The notes: generated by a model from the letters alone, not told the origin. A stretch of DNA of 64,000 bases from JBCDCY01 sp039180875 (GCA_039180875.1 JBCDCY010000004.1:346768-410767); one strand, 5' to 3'. Positions 20,094 to 28,602 are shown, counted from the first letter of the stretch. A program made the numbers and translations.

Positions 20094-20121
20094 TTGTCGT
20101 TCGCCGGGCGAACCGTTAGGT
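20094..20121 (+). promoter_or_regulatory. Candidate fabD promoter with palindrome in the spacer
   Basis: TTGTCG (20094-20099) and TTAGGT (20116-20121) are 16 bases apart. Between them is a 15-base palindrome, GTTCGCC-G-GGCGAAC (20099-20113). A palindrome inside a promoter spacer is a typical repressor position. The -10 match is weak, so this is a candidate only. Confidence 0.35.
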
Positions 20122-20150
20122 CGCGGGCAGACGAGCGAGCGGGGCAGCGC

Positions 20151-21092
20151 ATGAGCCGAGCGTATCTTTTCCCAGGTCAGGGGGCCCAGGCGGTGGGCAT
20201 GGGCCTGGATCTGGCCGCGACCTATGCCGGCGCCAAGGCGGTGTTCGAGGAGGTCGACGCGGCGCTCGGCGAGGATCTGAGCGAGCTGATCCGGGAGGGG
20301 CCGATCGAGCGGCTGACGCTGACGGAGAACGCTCAGCCGGCGCTGATGGCGACGTCCCTGGCGGCGGTGCGGGCATTGGCCGAGGAGGGTGTGGAGATCG
20401 GCGACGGGGCGTTCGTGGCCGGCCATTCGCTCGGCGAGTATTCGGCGCTCTGCGCTGCCGGTGCCCTGACGGTTGCCGACACGGCGCGGCTGTTGCGGTT
20501 GCGGGGCCGGGCGATGCAGTCGGCGGTGCCGGTGGGCGAAGGGGCGATGGCGGCGCTGCTGGGCCTCGACTTCGAGGCGGCCGCGGCCGTGGCGGCCGTG
20601 GCGGCCGAGGCTGCGGAGGATGCGGTCTGCCAGGCGGCCAACGACAACGATCCGGCGCAGGTCGTGGTCTCCGGCAGCAAGGCGGCAGTGGAGCGGGCGG
20701 TGGAGCTCGCCAAGGCGCGGGGCGCCAAGCGGGCGCTGCTGCTGCCGGTCTCCGCCCCGTTCCATTGCGCATTGATGCAGCCGGCGGCTGAGGCGATGCA
20801 GCAGGCCCTGGCCGAGACCGAGATAAAGGCGCCGGTGGTGCCGCTGGTCGCCAACGTGACCGCCGCCGCGATCAGCGATCCCGAGGAGATCCGCCGCCGC
20901 CTGGTCGAGCAGGTGACCGGCGTGGTGCGCTGGCGCGAGTCAGTGGCGTGGATGACGGCGAACGGCGTGACCGAGACGGTCGAGGTGGGTGCGGGCAAGG
21001 CGCTGTCGGGCATGGTCCGGCGCATCGATCGGGAGGTGACGACCCGGGCGGTCAACACCGCCGACGACGTCGCGGCGCTGCGGGCCAACTAG
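20151..21092 (+). CDS. fabD: Malonyl CoA-acyl carrier protein transacylase
   Basis: Loads malonyl groups onto acyl carrier protein for type II fatty-acid synthesis. 313 residues from the ATG at 20151; the open frame extends upstream to 19959 without conserved sequence. Begins SRAYLFPGQGAQAVGMG, has the nucleophile elbow GHSLGEYSAL, and the catalytic His in SAPFHCALM. Heads the right-reading fabD-fabG-acpP-fabF-mltG series. Confidence 0.97.
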   Translation: MSRAYLFPGQGAQAVGMGLDLAATYAGAKAVFEEVDAALGEDLSELIREGPIERLTLTENAQPALMATSLAAVRALAEEGVEIGDGAFVAGHSLGEYSALCAAGALTVADTARLLRLRGRAMQSAVPVGEGAMAALLGLDFEAAAAVAAVAAEAAEDAVCQAANDNDPAQVVVSGSKAAVERAVELAKARGAKRALLLPVSAPFHCALMQPAAEAMQQALAETEIKAPVVPLVANVTAAAISDPEEIRRRLVEQVTGVVRWRESVAWMTANGVTETVEVGAGKALSGMVRRIDREVTTRAVNTADDVAALRAN

Positions 21093-21101
21093 GAGCGAGA
21101 G

Positions 21102-21839
21102 ATGTTCGATTTGAGCGGCAAGGCGGCGCTGGTCACCGGCGCCTCGGGCGGGATCGGCGCAGCTATCGCGCGGCGGTTGCACGCCCAGGGGGCGACGGTG
21201 GGCCTGTCGGGCACGCGGCTCGAGCCGTTGGAGACGCTGGCCGGAGAGCTTGCCGAGCGGGCCCATGTGCTGCCCTGCAACCTGAGCGACGGCGAGGCGG
21301 TCGCGGCCCTGCCCAAGCAGGCGGCCGAGGCGATGGACGGGCTCGATATCCTGGTCAACAACGCCGGCGTGACCCGCGACAACCTTTTCATGCGGATGTC
21401 GGACGAGGACTGGGCGGCGGTCATCGAAGTGAACCTCACCTCGGCCATGCGGCTTTGCCGGGCGGTGCTGCGCGGCATGCTGAAGGCCCGCTGGGGCCGG
21501 ATCGTCAACATCACCTCGGTGGTCGGCGTGACCGGCAATCCGGGCCAGGGCAACTACGCCGCCTCGAAGGCCGGGCTGATCGGCATGTCGAAGGCCCTGG
21601 CGGCCGAGGTGGCGACCCGGGGCGTGACGGTGAATTGCGTCGCACCGGGCTTCATTGCGACGGCAATGACGGAGCGATTGAACGATGCGCAGAAGGAGGC
21701 CATCAACGGCGCGATCCCAATGCAGCGCATGGGAACGGCGGAGGAAATCGCCGCCGCCAGCCTCTTCCTCGCCTCCGACGAGGCGTCCTACATCACCGGT
21801 CAAACCCTGCATGTGAACGGCGGCATGGCCATGATTTAG
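21102..21839 (+). CDS. fabG: 3-oxoacyl-[acyl-carrier-protein] reductase
   Basis: NADPH-dependent beta-ketoacyl-ACP reductase of the SDR family. 245 residues. Cofactor motif TGASGGIGAAIA, NNAGVTRDNLFMRM, catalytic Ser in NITSVVGVTGN and YAASK pair. The C-terminus LHVNGGMAMI is FabG-typical. It begins 9 bases after fabD, preceded by AGGAGCGAG. Confidence 0.97.
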   Translation: MFDLSGKAALVTGASGGIGAAIARRLHAQGATVGLSGTRLEPLETLAGELAERAHVLPCNLSDGEAVAALPKQAAEAMDGLDILVNNAGVTRDNLFMRMSDEDWAAVIEVNLTSAMRLCRAVLRGMLKARWGRIVNITSVVGVTGNPGQGNYAASKAGLIGMSKALAAEVATRGVTVNCVAPGFIATAMTERLNDAQKEAINGAIPMQRMGTAEEIAAASLFLASDEASYITGQTLHVNGGMAMI

Positions 21840-21867
21840 GGGCCTTTCGGCCGGTCGGCGAAACCGT

Positions 21868-21895
21868 TTGCCCCCGGTATTGGTTGTGCTATAGG
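21868..21895 (+). promoter_or_regulatory. Candidate acpP promoter
   Basis: TTGCCC (21868-21873) and TATAGG (21890-21895) with a 16-base spacer lie about 140 bases before acpP. The 194-base gap after fabG fits a separate strong promoter for the abundant carrier protein. A small GGCC-TTTC-GGCC hairpin just after fabG (21841-21852) may limit read-through. Confidence 0.45.
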
Positions 21896-22033
21896 CGCGT
21901 CGCGAGTAGCTGGCCCTGTCTTTCGCCAACGTCTGACCGGCCTGACAGTCACCCGAGATCGGCAGCGTCGCGCCGGCCTCGAAATCGACCGAAAGGCGCG
22001 GCACGCGCGCCCCGAACAACAAGGAACGATCGC

Positions 22034-22267
22034 ATGAGCGAGATCGCGGATCGCGTTAAGAAAATCGTCGTCGAGCACCTGAGCGTGGATGAGGAGAAGG
22101 TCGTGGAGGGCGCGTCCTTCATCGACGATCTGGGTGCCGACAGTCTTGACACGGTCGAGCTCGTGATGGCGTTCGAGGAGGAGTTCGGCATCGAAATCCC
22201 CGACGACGCAGCCGAGACGATCCAGACCTTCGGCGACGCGGTGAAGTTCATCAAGGAAAACAGCTGA
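22034..22267 (+). CDS. acpP: Acyl carrier protein
   Basis: 77 residues, acidic, four-helix carrier. The phosphopantetheine attachment site is Ser37 in GADSLDTVELVM. Ends FGDAVKFIKENS. Start ATG at 22034 behind AAGGAACGATCGC. Position between fabG and fabF is standard. Confidence 0.98.
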   Translation: MSEIADRVKKIVVEHLSVDEEKVVEGASFIDDLGADSLDTVELVMAFEEEFGIEIPDDAAETIQTFGDAVKFIKENS

Positions 22268-22325
22268 GGGCTGGGCCCGGGGGCGGGGAGCACCTGCCCG
22301 CGAGGGTTGCGAAAACGAGGTGGTG

Positions 22326-23588
22326 ATGCGGCGCGTCGTGGTCACGGGACTGGGTTTGGTGACGCCGCTCGCCTGCGGTGTCGAGGAGACCTGGTCGCGG
22401 CTGATCGCGGGGCAGTCCGGCGCCGATAAGATCCGCAGCTTCGAGGCGGGGCACTTGCCCTGCGACATCGCCTGCGAGGTGCCGCGGGGCGACGGCAGCG
22501 ACGGCACCCTCGATATGGACGCGTGGATCGACAAGAAGGATCTGCGCAAGATCGACACCTTCATCGCCTTCGGTCTGATCGCGGCGCAACAGGCCATCGA
22601 GGATGCTGGCTGGCGCCCGGAGGCGGAGGAGGATCTGATCCGCACCGGGGTGATGATCGGCTCCGGCATCGGCGGATTGCAGACCATTGCCGACACGGCC
22701 CTGCTGCTGCGCGATCGCGGGCCGCGGCGGGTCTCTCCCTTCTTCATTCCCTCGGCCCTGATCAACCTCGCCTCGGGCCAGGTGTCGATCAAGTACGGCT
22801 TCAAGGGGCCGAACCACTCCGTCGTCACCGCCTGCTCGACGGGGGCGCACGCCATCGGCGATGCCTCCCGGCTGATCGCGCTCGGCGATGCGGACGTGAT
22901 GGTGGCCGGCGGTGCCGAAGCCTCGATCTGCGAGATCGGCATGGCGGGCTTTGCCGCCTGCAAGGCCCTGTCGACGAATTTCTGCGAGACGCCGGAGCGT
23001 GCCTCCCGCCCCTATGACCGGGATCGGGATGGGTTCGTGATGGGCGAGGGCGCGGGGATCCTGGTGCTCGAGGAGCTCGAGCACGCCAAGGCGCGGGGCG
23101 CCAAGATCTATGCCGAGGTGCTGGGCTACGGCCTGTCGGGCGATGCCTATCACATCACCTCTCCCGCGCCGGACGGCGACGGTGGGTACCGCGCGATGCG
23201 GGCGGCGCTGCAGCGCGCGGATCTGACCGCGGACGCCATCGACTACGTCAACGCCCACGGCACCTCGACGCCGGTGGGCGACGAGATCGAGCTGGCCGCG
23301 GTGGCCAAACTGCTCGGCAACTCCGCCACCGGCGCGACGATGTCGTCGACCAAATCGGCAATCGGCCATCTGTTGGGCGCGGCGGGCTCGGTCGAGGCGA
23401 TCTTCTGCATCCTCGCATTGCGCGATCAGGTTGCACCGCCGACGCTCAACCTCGACAATCCCTCCGTGGAGACGGAGCTCGACCTGGCGCCGCACCAGCC
23501 GGTGGAACGCCCGATCAAGGTGGCGCTGTCGAACTCCTTCGGCTTCGGCGGCACCAACGCCTCGTTGATCCTTGGTGCGGCTAACTGA
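22326..23588 (+). CDS. fabF: 3-oxoacyl-[acyl-carrier-protein] synthase II
   Basis: Condensing enzyme that elongates acyl-ACP. 420 residues from the ATG at 22326, chosen over the in-frame GTGs at 22320 and 22323 because GAGG ends 5 bases before it. Catalytic triad Cys-His-His is visible in TACSTGAHAIG, NAHGTSTPVGD and KSAIGHLLGAAG. The C-terminus NSFGFGGTNASL is family-typical. Precedes mltG by 9 bases. Confidence 0.97.
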   Translation: MRRVVVTGLGLVTPLACGVEETWSRLIAGQSGADKIRSFEAGHLPCDIACEVPRGDGSDGTLDMDAWIDKKDLRKIDTFIAFGLIAAQQAIEDAGWRPEAEEDLIRTGVMIGSGIGGLQTIADTALLLRDRGPRRVSPFFIPSALINLASGQVSIKYGFKGPNHSVVTACSTGAHAIGDASRLIALGDADVMVAGGAEASICEIGMAGFAACKALSTNFCETPERASRPYDRDRDGFVMGEGAGILVLEELEHAKARGAKIYAEVLGYGLSGDAYHITSPAPDGDGGYRAMRAALQRADLTADAIDYVNAHGTSTPVGDEIELAAVAKLLGNSATGATMSSTKSAIGHLLGAAGSVEAIFCILALRDQVAPPTLNLDNPSVETELDLAPHQPVERPIKVALSNSFGFGGTNASLILGAAN

Positions 23589-23597
23589 GGAACGGCC

Positions 23598-24725
23598 ATG
23601 CGCCACGTCGCGGCGAACACGCTGACAATCGTCATCCTTCTGCTGATGGCCGGTTGGGGCGTCATCCAGTGGGGTCAGAGCGTCTATACCGGCCCCGGCC
23701 CATTGACGACTGCGGCTTATCTGGAGATCCCGCGCGGCGCGAATCTGGCTGAGACGACGGAGCGGCTGGAGGCAATCGGCGCGATCGAGAGCGGGGCGAT
23801 CTTCCGCATCGGCATGCGCTATTCGGGCAATGAGCGGGAGATCAAGGCCGGCGTCTACGAGCTGCCGGCCGGCGCCTCGATGCAGGAGATCGCGAGCACC
23901 GTGATCTCGAGCAGCGGGCTGAGCTCGCGCTACCGCGTGACCTTCCGCCTGGGCGCCGACGGTGCCGATCTGCAGATGGCCGACCTGCTGGCCGACGATC
24001 CGAGCGCCCAGGACTTTGAGACGGTGGCGGAGATGGAGCCGCTGCTCGACGCGGGCTCCACCGTCGATGTGCGGGTGACGGTGCCGGAGGGCCTGACGAG
24101 CCACGAGATCGTCACGGCCCTGGCCGACGTTGAGTACCTGACCGGCGAGATCGAAGAGGTGCCGGCCGAGGGGGCGCTGGCGCCTGACACCTATTCCTTT
24201 CGCCGCGGCGCGGAACGGCAGGATCTGATCGGGCGTATGGCGGCGGCCCAGGAGCGCATCCTGGCCGAGGCGTGGGAGGCGCGGGGCAGCGATCTGCCGT
24301 TGTCGGAGCCCTATGAGGCGCTGATCCTCGCCTCCATCATCGAGAAGGAGACCGGCGTGGCGGAGGAGCGGGGCACCGTCGCTTCCGTCTTCGTAAACCG
24401 CCTGCGCCGGGGCATGCGGCTGCAGACCGATCCAACGGTGATCTACGGCATCACCCAGGGGCGGGAGCGGCTGGGCCGCGGGCTGCGGCGGAGCGAGCTC
24501 GACGCGCCGACGCCCTACAACACCTACGTTATCGAGGGCCTGCCGCCGACGCCGATCGCCAATCCCGGCCGCGCCTCGATCGCGGCGGCGGTGCAACCCG
24601 ATCCGACCGAGTATCTGTTCTTCGTGGCGGACGGAACGGGGGGGCATGTGTTCTCCACCTCGCTGGAGGAGCACAACCGCAATGTGGCCCGCTGGCGGGA
24701 GATCGAGGCGCAGCGGTCGGAGTGA
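23598..24725 (+). CDS. mltG: Endolytic transglycosylase MltG
   Basis: Inner-membrane lytic transglycosylase that cuts nascent glycan strands and sets their length. 375 residues. One N-terminal membrane helix (residues about 8-26), a LysM-like segment (IPRGANLAETTERLEAIGAI), and the YceG catalytic domain with the Glu in ASIIEKETGV and the motif LQTDPTVIYGI. ENDS with NRNVARWREIE. fabF-mltG linkage is common in alphaproteobacteria. It is the last gene before the GTA promoter region, its stop lying 25 bases before the -35 box. Confidence 0.95.
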   Translation: MRHVAANTLTIVILLLMAGWGVIQWGQSVYTGPGPLTTAAYLEIPRGANLAETTERLEAIGAIESGAIFRIGMRYSGNEREIKAGVYELPAGASMQEIASTVISSSGLSSRYRVTFRLGADGADLQMADLLADDPSAQDFETVAEMEPLLDAGSTVDVRVTVPEGLTSHEIVTALADVEYLTGEIEEVPAEGALAPDTYSFRRGAERQDLIGRMAAAQERILAEAWEARGSDLPLSEPYEALILASIIEKETGVAEERGTVASVFVNRLRRGMRLQTDPTVIYGITQGRERLGRGLRRSELDAPTPYNTYVIEGLPPTPIANPGRASIAAAVQPDPTEYLFFVADGTGGHVFSTSLEEHNRNVARWREIEAQRSE

Positions 24726-24750
24726 GGTCACTCTACCTATGATTTAGTTC

Positions 24751-24779
24751 TTGACTCTGCGCACGCCCTCTGGTAGAAC
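24751..24779 (+). promoter_or_regulatory. Sigma70-type promoter upstream of the GTA cluster
   Basis: TTGACT (24751-24756) and TAGAAC (24774-24779) are separated by exactly 17 bases, one of the best housekeeping-type promoter matches in the window. The predicted start is near 24786, where a three-codon frame (Met-Met-His-stop, 24787-24798) begins almost at the 5' end. It lies 25 bases after mltG and 73 bases before the first GTA gene. Confidence 0.65.
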
Positions 24780-24800
24780 GCTTGCCATGATGCACTAAGT

Positions 24801-24834
24801 GGGTCGCAGGCCGATGGGCCTCGCGGCCCTTTTT
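24801..24834 (+). terminator. Intrinsic-terminator-like hairpin between GTA promoter and first GTA gene
   Basis: Arms GGGTCGCAGGCC (24801-24812) and GGCCTCGCGGCCC (24817-24829) pair over 12 positions, with one G-U pair and one bulged C, around a GATG loop. Five T follow (24830-24834). This has the full form of an intrinsic terminator, rare among the other hairpins here, which lack T-tracts. It could end mltG transcripts, attenuate the GTA operon, or both. Confidence 0.7.
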
Positions 24835-24851
24835 GTTTGGAGATTTCCCCA

Positions 24852-25178
24852 GTGACCATCGCGACACCGGGCATGCGCATCGACATGTCCGATCCCGTGG
24901 CGTGCGCGCGTGCGCTCTACACCGAATTGTCCCAGTCCCTGCTGCGCCGCGTGCAGCGCCTTCGCGAAGAGCCGGACGGGCCGGCCGATCCGAAGGGCTG
25001 CGAAGACTTGGTGAAGGCCCATTACAAGGCTGTTCAGACTGCGCTTGATTATGAGGTGACCCTTGGAAAACGGGCAGGTCGCGAGGCCAATGGGACTGAC
25101 GGCACGGTCGCGCTTGACCTCGACGCTGCCCGGGCTGAAATCCGTCGTCGCATCGCTCGCCTCGCGGGCGGAGCATGA
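24852..25178 (+). CDS. GTA small terminase-like protein (g1)
   Basis: 108 residues from a GTG at 24852 with GGAG 9 bases upstream (24839-24842); a TTG at 24837 or an ATG at 24873 are alternatives. Helical and charged throughout (ALYTELSQSLLRRVQRLREE, then EDLVKAHYKAVQTALDYEV), ending RAEIRRRIARLAGG. Its place before the large terminase and its helical character match GTA gp1, shown in R. capsulatus to act as the small terminase that recognises DNA for packaging. It overlaps the large terminase frame by 116 bases. Confidence 0.8.
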   Translation: MTIATPGMRIDMSDPVACARALYTELSQSLLRRVQRLREEPDGPADPKGCEDLVKAHYKAVQTALDYEVTLGKRAGREANGTDGTVALDLDAARAEIRRRIARLAGGA

Positions 25179-26478
25179 GCTGACGGATCTGCTCGCGACG
25201 CTCGGACCGAATGCGGTCCTGTCGATGCCGTGGCTCTTTGAGATGTGGGCGCTGGCCCATCAGGAGCCGCCGCGCCGCGACTGGCAGACCTGGGTGATCC
25301 TGGGCGGCCGCGGGGCGGGCAAGACCCGGGCGGGCGCGGAGTGGATCCGGTCGGAGGTCGAGGGCGCGAAGCCGCTCGACGCCGGCCGCTCCTGCCGCAT
25401 CGCGCTGGTGGCGGAGACGCTGGACCAGGCCCGCGACGTGATGGTCTTCGGCGAGTCGGGGATCCTGGCGAGCTCGCCCCCGGATCGGCGGCCGGCCTGG
25501 CAGGCGACGCGGCGCCGGCTGGAATGGCCGAACGGGGCGACGGCGCAGATCTTCTCGGCCTCCGACCCGGAGAGCTTGCGGGGGCCGCAGTTCGACTGCG
25601 CCTGGTCCGACGAGCTCGCAAAATGGAAGAAGGGGCAAGAGGCCTGGGACATGCTGCAGTTCGGGCTGCGCCTGGGCGAGGAGCCGCGCCAGATCGTCAC
25701 CACGACGCCGCGGCGCAATCCCTTGCTGGTGGATCTGATGGGGGCGGACGGCACGGTCGTCTCCTCCGCCCCGACCGAGGCAAACCGGGCGAACCTGGCG
25801 CCGAGCTTTCTGAAGCTGGTGACGGCGAAGTACGGCGAGACCTGGCTCGGCCGCCAGGAATTGGGCGGCGAACTGCTGCAGGACGAGCCGGACGCGCTCT
25901 GGCGCCGGGGAGATCTGGAGCGGCAGCGGCTCGGCACACCGCCGGCGCTCGACCGGATCGTGGTCGCCATCGACCCGCCGGTGACCAGCGGCGCCAAGTC
26001 GGATGCCTGCGGCATCGTCGTCGCCGGCGTCGTCATGCAGGGCCCGCCGATGGAGTGGCGCGCCTATGTGCTGGAGGATGCCAGCATCGCCGCGGCCAGC
26101 CCGCAAGCCTGGGCCGAGCGCACGGTGGAACGGTTTCATGCCCACGGCGCCGATCGTCTGGTCGCCGAGGTGAACCAGGGCGGCGATCTGGTCGAGACCC
26201 TGGTGCGCCAGATCGACCCGCTGATCCCCTACCGGGCGGTCAGGGCGAGCCGCGGCAAGGCGGCCCGGGCCGAGCCGGTGGCGGCACTTTATGAGCAGGG
26301 GCGGGTGCACCATGTGGGCGCCCATCCGGCGCTTGAGGACGAGATGTGCGCCATGTCGCTCTCCGGCTATGCCGGGCGCGGCAGCCCCGATCGCCTGGAC
26401 GCCTTGGTCTGGGCCGTCACCGATCTGATGATCGAGCCTGCTGCGGGGGCCGTTGCGGCCCGCATCCGCACGCTCTGA
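25063..26478 (+). CDS. GTA large terminase (packaging ATPase/nuclease, g2)
   Basis: Motor that pumps DNA into the capsid and cuts it at headful. 471 residues from a TTG at 25063 with GAGGTG 5 bases before; an ATG at 25090 is an alternative that shortens it by 9. ATPase Walker A GGRGAGKT at residues 81-88, Walker B-like CAWSDELAKW, and coupling motif TTTPRRNP. The RNase H-like nuclease domain has the acidic residues in VAIDPPVTSG and in SPDRLDALVWAVTDL. The LGGRGAGKTRAGAEW form is typical of GTA and lambdoid-type terminases in alphaproteobacteria. It starts inside g1, in another frame. Confidence 0.95.
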   Translation: MENGQVARPMGLTARSRLTSTLPGLKSVVASLASRAEHELTDLLATLGPNAVLSMPWLFEMWALAHQEPPRRDWQTWVILGGRGAGKTRAGAEWIRSEVEGAKPLDAGRSCRIALVAETLDQARDVMVFGESGILASSPPDRRPAWQATRRRLEWPNGATAQIFSASDPESLRGPQFDCAWSDELAKWKKGQEAWDMLQFGLRLGEEPRQIVTTTPRRNPLLVDLMGADGTVVSSAPTEANRANLAPSFLKLVTAKYGETWLGRQELGGELLQDEPDALWRRGDLERQRLGTPPALDRIVVAIDPPVTSGAKSDACGIVVAGVVMQGPPMEWRAYVLEDASIAAASPQAWAERTVERFHAHGADRLVAEVNQGGDLVETLVRQIDPLIPYRAVRASRGKAARAEPVAALYEQGRVHHVGAHPALEDEMCAMSLSGYAGRGSPDRLDALVWAVTDLMIEPAAGAVAARIRTL

Positions 26479-26554
26479 CCCAACGGCAACGTACTGCCAC
26501 GCCCACGGCGCCGCCGGGGCGAGGCGCCCGTATTGCGGCGCGAGGAGAATGCAT

Positions 26555-27739
26555 ATGTTTGGACTCTTTCGGACGGCCAGCACAAAGGACGTTGGGCAGC
26601 CGGCCGAGACGAAGGCGTCCGCCACGGCGCCCGTCATCGCCTTCCAGGGCGTCGGCCGGGCCGCCTGGACGCCGCGCGACATCACGAGCCTGACCCGGAG
26701 CGGTTTCGTCAGCAACCCGGTCGGCTACCGCGCCATCAAGCTGGTGGCCGAGGCTGCCGCGGCCGTACCGCTGATCGCCCAGGACGCCGAGCGGCGCTAC
26801 GAGACCCATCCGGTTCTCAGCCTGCTGGATGTCCCGAACCTCGGCGCCGGCCGGCAGGACTTCGTCGAGGCCTTGGTCAGCCAGCTCCTCTTGAGCGGCA
26901 ACGCCTATCTCGAGGCGGTGGGCGGTGAGCTCGGTCTGCTGCCTCGGGAGCTTTACGTGCTGCGCTCGGACCGCATGCAGGTCGTGCCCGGGCAGGACGG
27001 TTGGCCGGTGGCCTTCGAGTACGCCGTGGGCGGGCGGAAGCACCGCTTCAACGTGGACCCGGAGATGTCGCCCATCCTGCACGTGCGCAACTTCCACCCG
27101 CAGGACGACCATTACGGCCTTTCGCCCATGCAGGCGGCGGCCACGGCGCTCGACGTGCACAACGCCGCAAGCCGCTGGTCGAAGGCGCTGCTCGACAATG
27201 CCGCCCGACCGTCGGGCGCCATCGTCTATCGCGGGGTGGACGGCCACGGGCGCCTCTCGGGCGATCAGTACAGCCGCCTGGTCGACGAAATCGAGAGCAA
27301 CCATCAGGGCGCGCGCAACGCCGGCCGGCCGATGCTGCTGGAGGGTGGGCTCGACTGGAAACCCATGGGCTTCTCGCCCTCCGACATGGAGTTTCACGAG
27401 ACCAAGAACGCCGCGGCGCGGGAGATCGCGCTCGCCTTCGGCGTCCCGCCCATGCTGCTCGGCCTGCCGGGCGACAACACTTATGCCAACTATCAGGAGG
27501 CGAACCGCGCCTTCTATCGCCTGACGGTGCTGCCATTGGTTGGCCGGATCGCGGCGGCGCTCGGCACCTGGCTCACCGGCTTCAGCGGCGAGATCGTGGA
27601 GCTGAAGCCCGACCTCGACGGCATTCCGGCGCTGGCCAGCGAGCGTGAGGCGCAGTGGCGCCGGGTCGCTCAGGCGAGCTTCCTGACGGACGCGGAGAAG
27701 CGCCAGCTCCTCGGCCTGCCCAAGGTGGCGGAGAGCTGA
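26555..27739 (+). CDS. GTA portal protein (g3), HK97 type
   Basis: 394 residues from the ATG at 26555, 7 bases after GAGGAG; an ATG two codons earlier is too close to that site. Dodecameric ring at one capsid vertex through which DNA passes. Family features: VSNPVGYRAIKLVAEAAAAV (first 20), LLLSGNAYLEAVG, LHVRNFHPQDDHYGLSPMQA and FGVPPMLLGLPGDNTYANYQ in pieces, all HK97-portal signatures. The C-terminus shares its last base with the next start (TGATG). Confidence 0.95.
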   Translation: MFGLFRTASTKDVGQPAETKASATAPVIAFQGVGRAAWTPRDITSLTRSGFVSNPVGYRAIKLVAEAAAAVPLIAQDAERRYETHPVLSLLDVPNLGAGRQDFVEALVSQLLLSGNAYLEAVGGELGLLPRELYVLRSDRMQVVPGQDGWPVAFEYAVGGRKHRFNVDPEMSPILHVRNFHPQDDHYGLSPMQAAATALDVHNAASRWSKALLDNAARPSGAIVYRGVDGHGRLSGDQYSRLVDEIESNHQGARNAGRPMLLEGGLDWKPMGFSPSDMEFHETKNAAAREIALAFGVPPMLLGLPGDNTYANYQEANRAFYRLTVLPLVGRIAAALGTWLTGFSGEIVELKPDLDGIPALASEREAQWRRVAQASFLTDAEKRQLLGLPKVAES

Positions 27740-27993
27740 TGCAGAGCCTTGCGCGCCGCGTCGGCGGATCGCGCTTCCTCTACGAGCCGTTCGATGCAGC
27801 GACGGCCCGGATCGAAGCGCATGAACGGGTGACAGATGAACGCTGGATCGGCCTGGAGCGCCGGCTCGGCACGATCGAGGCGATGTTGGATCGGCTCGAA
27901 CGGCGGCTTTGGTTCGCCGTCTACGGCGTGGCCTGCGCGATGTTGAGCCAGGTGGCGCTGCAGGTTCTCTTAAACGGAACGGATGGACCCTGA
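27739..27993 (+). CDS. GTA head formation protein (g3.5-like)
   Basis: 84 residues, start overlapping the portal stop by one base. A predicted coiled coil (ARIEAHERVTDERWIGLERRL and LGTIEAMLDRLERRL, each cut to 20 or fewer) is followed by one C-terminal hydrophobic helix (WFAVYGVACAMLSQVALQVL). This coiled coil plus membrane-like tail between portal and protease is the hallmark of the small GTA g3.5 family. Role in head formation is from the family; the mechanism is unknown. Confidence 0.8.
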   Translation: MQSLARRVGGSRFLYEPFDAATARIEAHERVTDERWIGLERRLGTIEAMLDRLERRLWFAVYGVACAMLSQVALQVLLNGTDGP

Positions 27994-28564
27994 CATGGTG
28001 GACCACGGCAGGCCCGCGAGCGGTCTGGAAACCAAATTCATTCGCATCGAGGCCGACACGGCCCTGACTGACGGCAACCTGATCGAGGGCTATGCCTCTC
28101 TCTTCGGCGTGGCCGATCAGGGTGGCGATGTGGTCGCCAAGGGCGCCTATGCCGCCTCGCTCGCCCGGCTTTCGGCCGCGGGGCGCCGGGTGAAGATGCT
28201 CTGGCAACACGACCCGGGCCGTCCGATCGGCGTCTGGGACGTGGTGGCGGAGGATGCGACCGGCCTGCGCGTGAAGGGCCGGTTGCTGACCGAGGTGCAG
28301 GCCGGGCGCGAGGCGCTGGCCCTGCTGCGGGCCGGCGCCATCGACGGCCTGTCGATCGGCTACCGCACCCTGCGGGCGGAAAAGGCGGCCGAGACCGGCG
28401 GCCGCCGCCTGCATGAAATCGAACTCTGGGAAGTGTCGCTCGTCACGTTTCCGATGCTCCCCGAGGCGCGCGTCGCGGCGCGGTCCGAGACAGAGACCGA
28501 AGCCGAGACGCTGGCGCAAACCCTCGCCGAGACGTTTGCCGAGGCCAGGGCTCTGCTGGCCTGA
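27983..28564 (+). CDS. GTA prohead protease (g4), HK97 family
   Basis: 193 residues; ATG at 27983 overlaps g3.5 by 11 bases, with an alternative ATG at 27995. Serine protease of the U35/HK97 type that matures the capsid: catalytic His in MLWQHDPGRPIG and Ser in DGLSIGYRT, with EIELWEVSLVTFPM following as in the family. The C-terminus is an acidic helical repeat (SETETEAETLAQTLAETFAE), which may act as the scaffolding segment since no separate scaffold gene is present; this last point is inference. Confidence 0.93.
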   Translation: MDPDMVDHGRPASGLETKFIRIEADTALTDGNLIEGYASLFGVADQGGDVVAKGAYAASLARLSAAGRRVKMLWQHDPGRPIGVWDVVAEDATGLRVKGRLLTEVQAGREALALLRAGAIDGLSIGYRTLRAEKAAETGGRRLHEIELWEVSLVTFPMLPEARVAARSETETEAETLAQTLAETFAEARALLA

Positions 28565-28602
28565 GGGCTGGCACGCATGTTCATCAGCATGAGGACGACT
28601 GG

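Noticed and set aside
22251..26715. Two long left-reading frames across fabF, mltG and the terminase genes
   Set aside because: Both are shadows of well-supported genes on the other strand and span unrelated genes.
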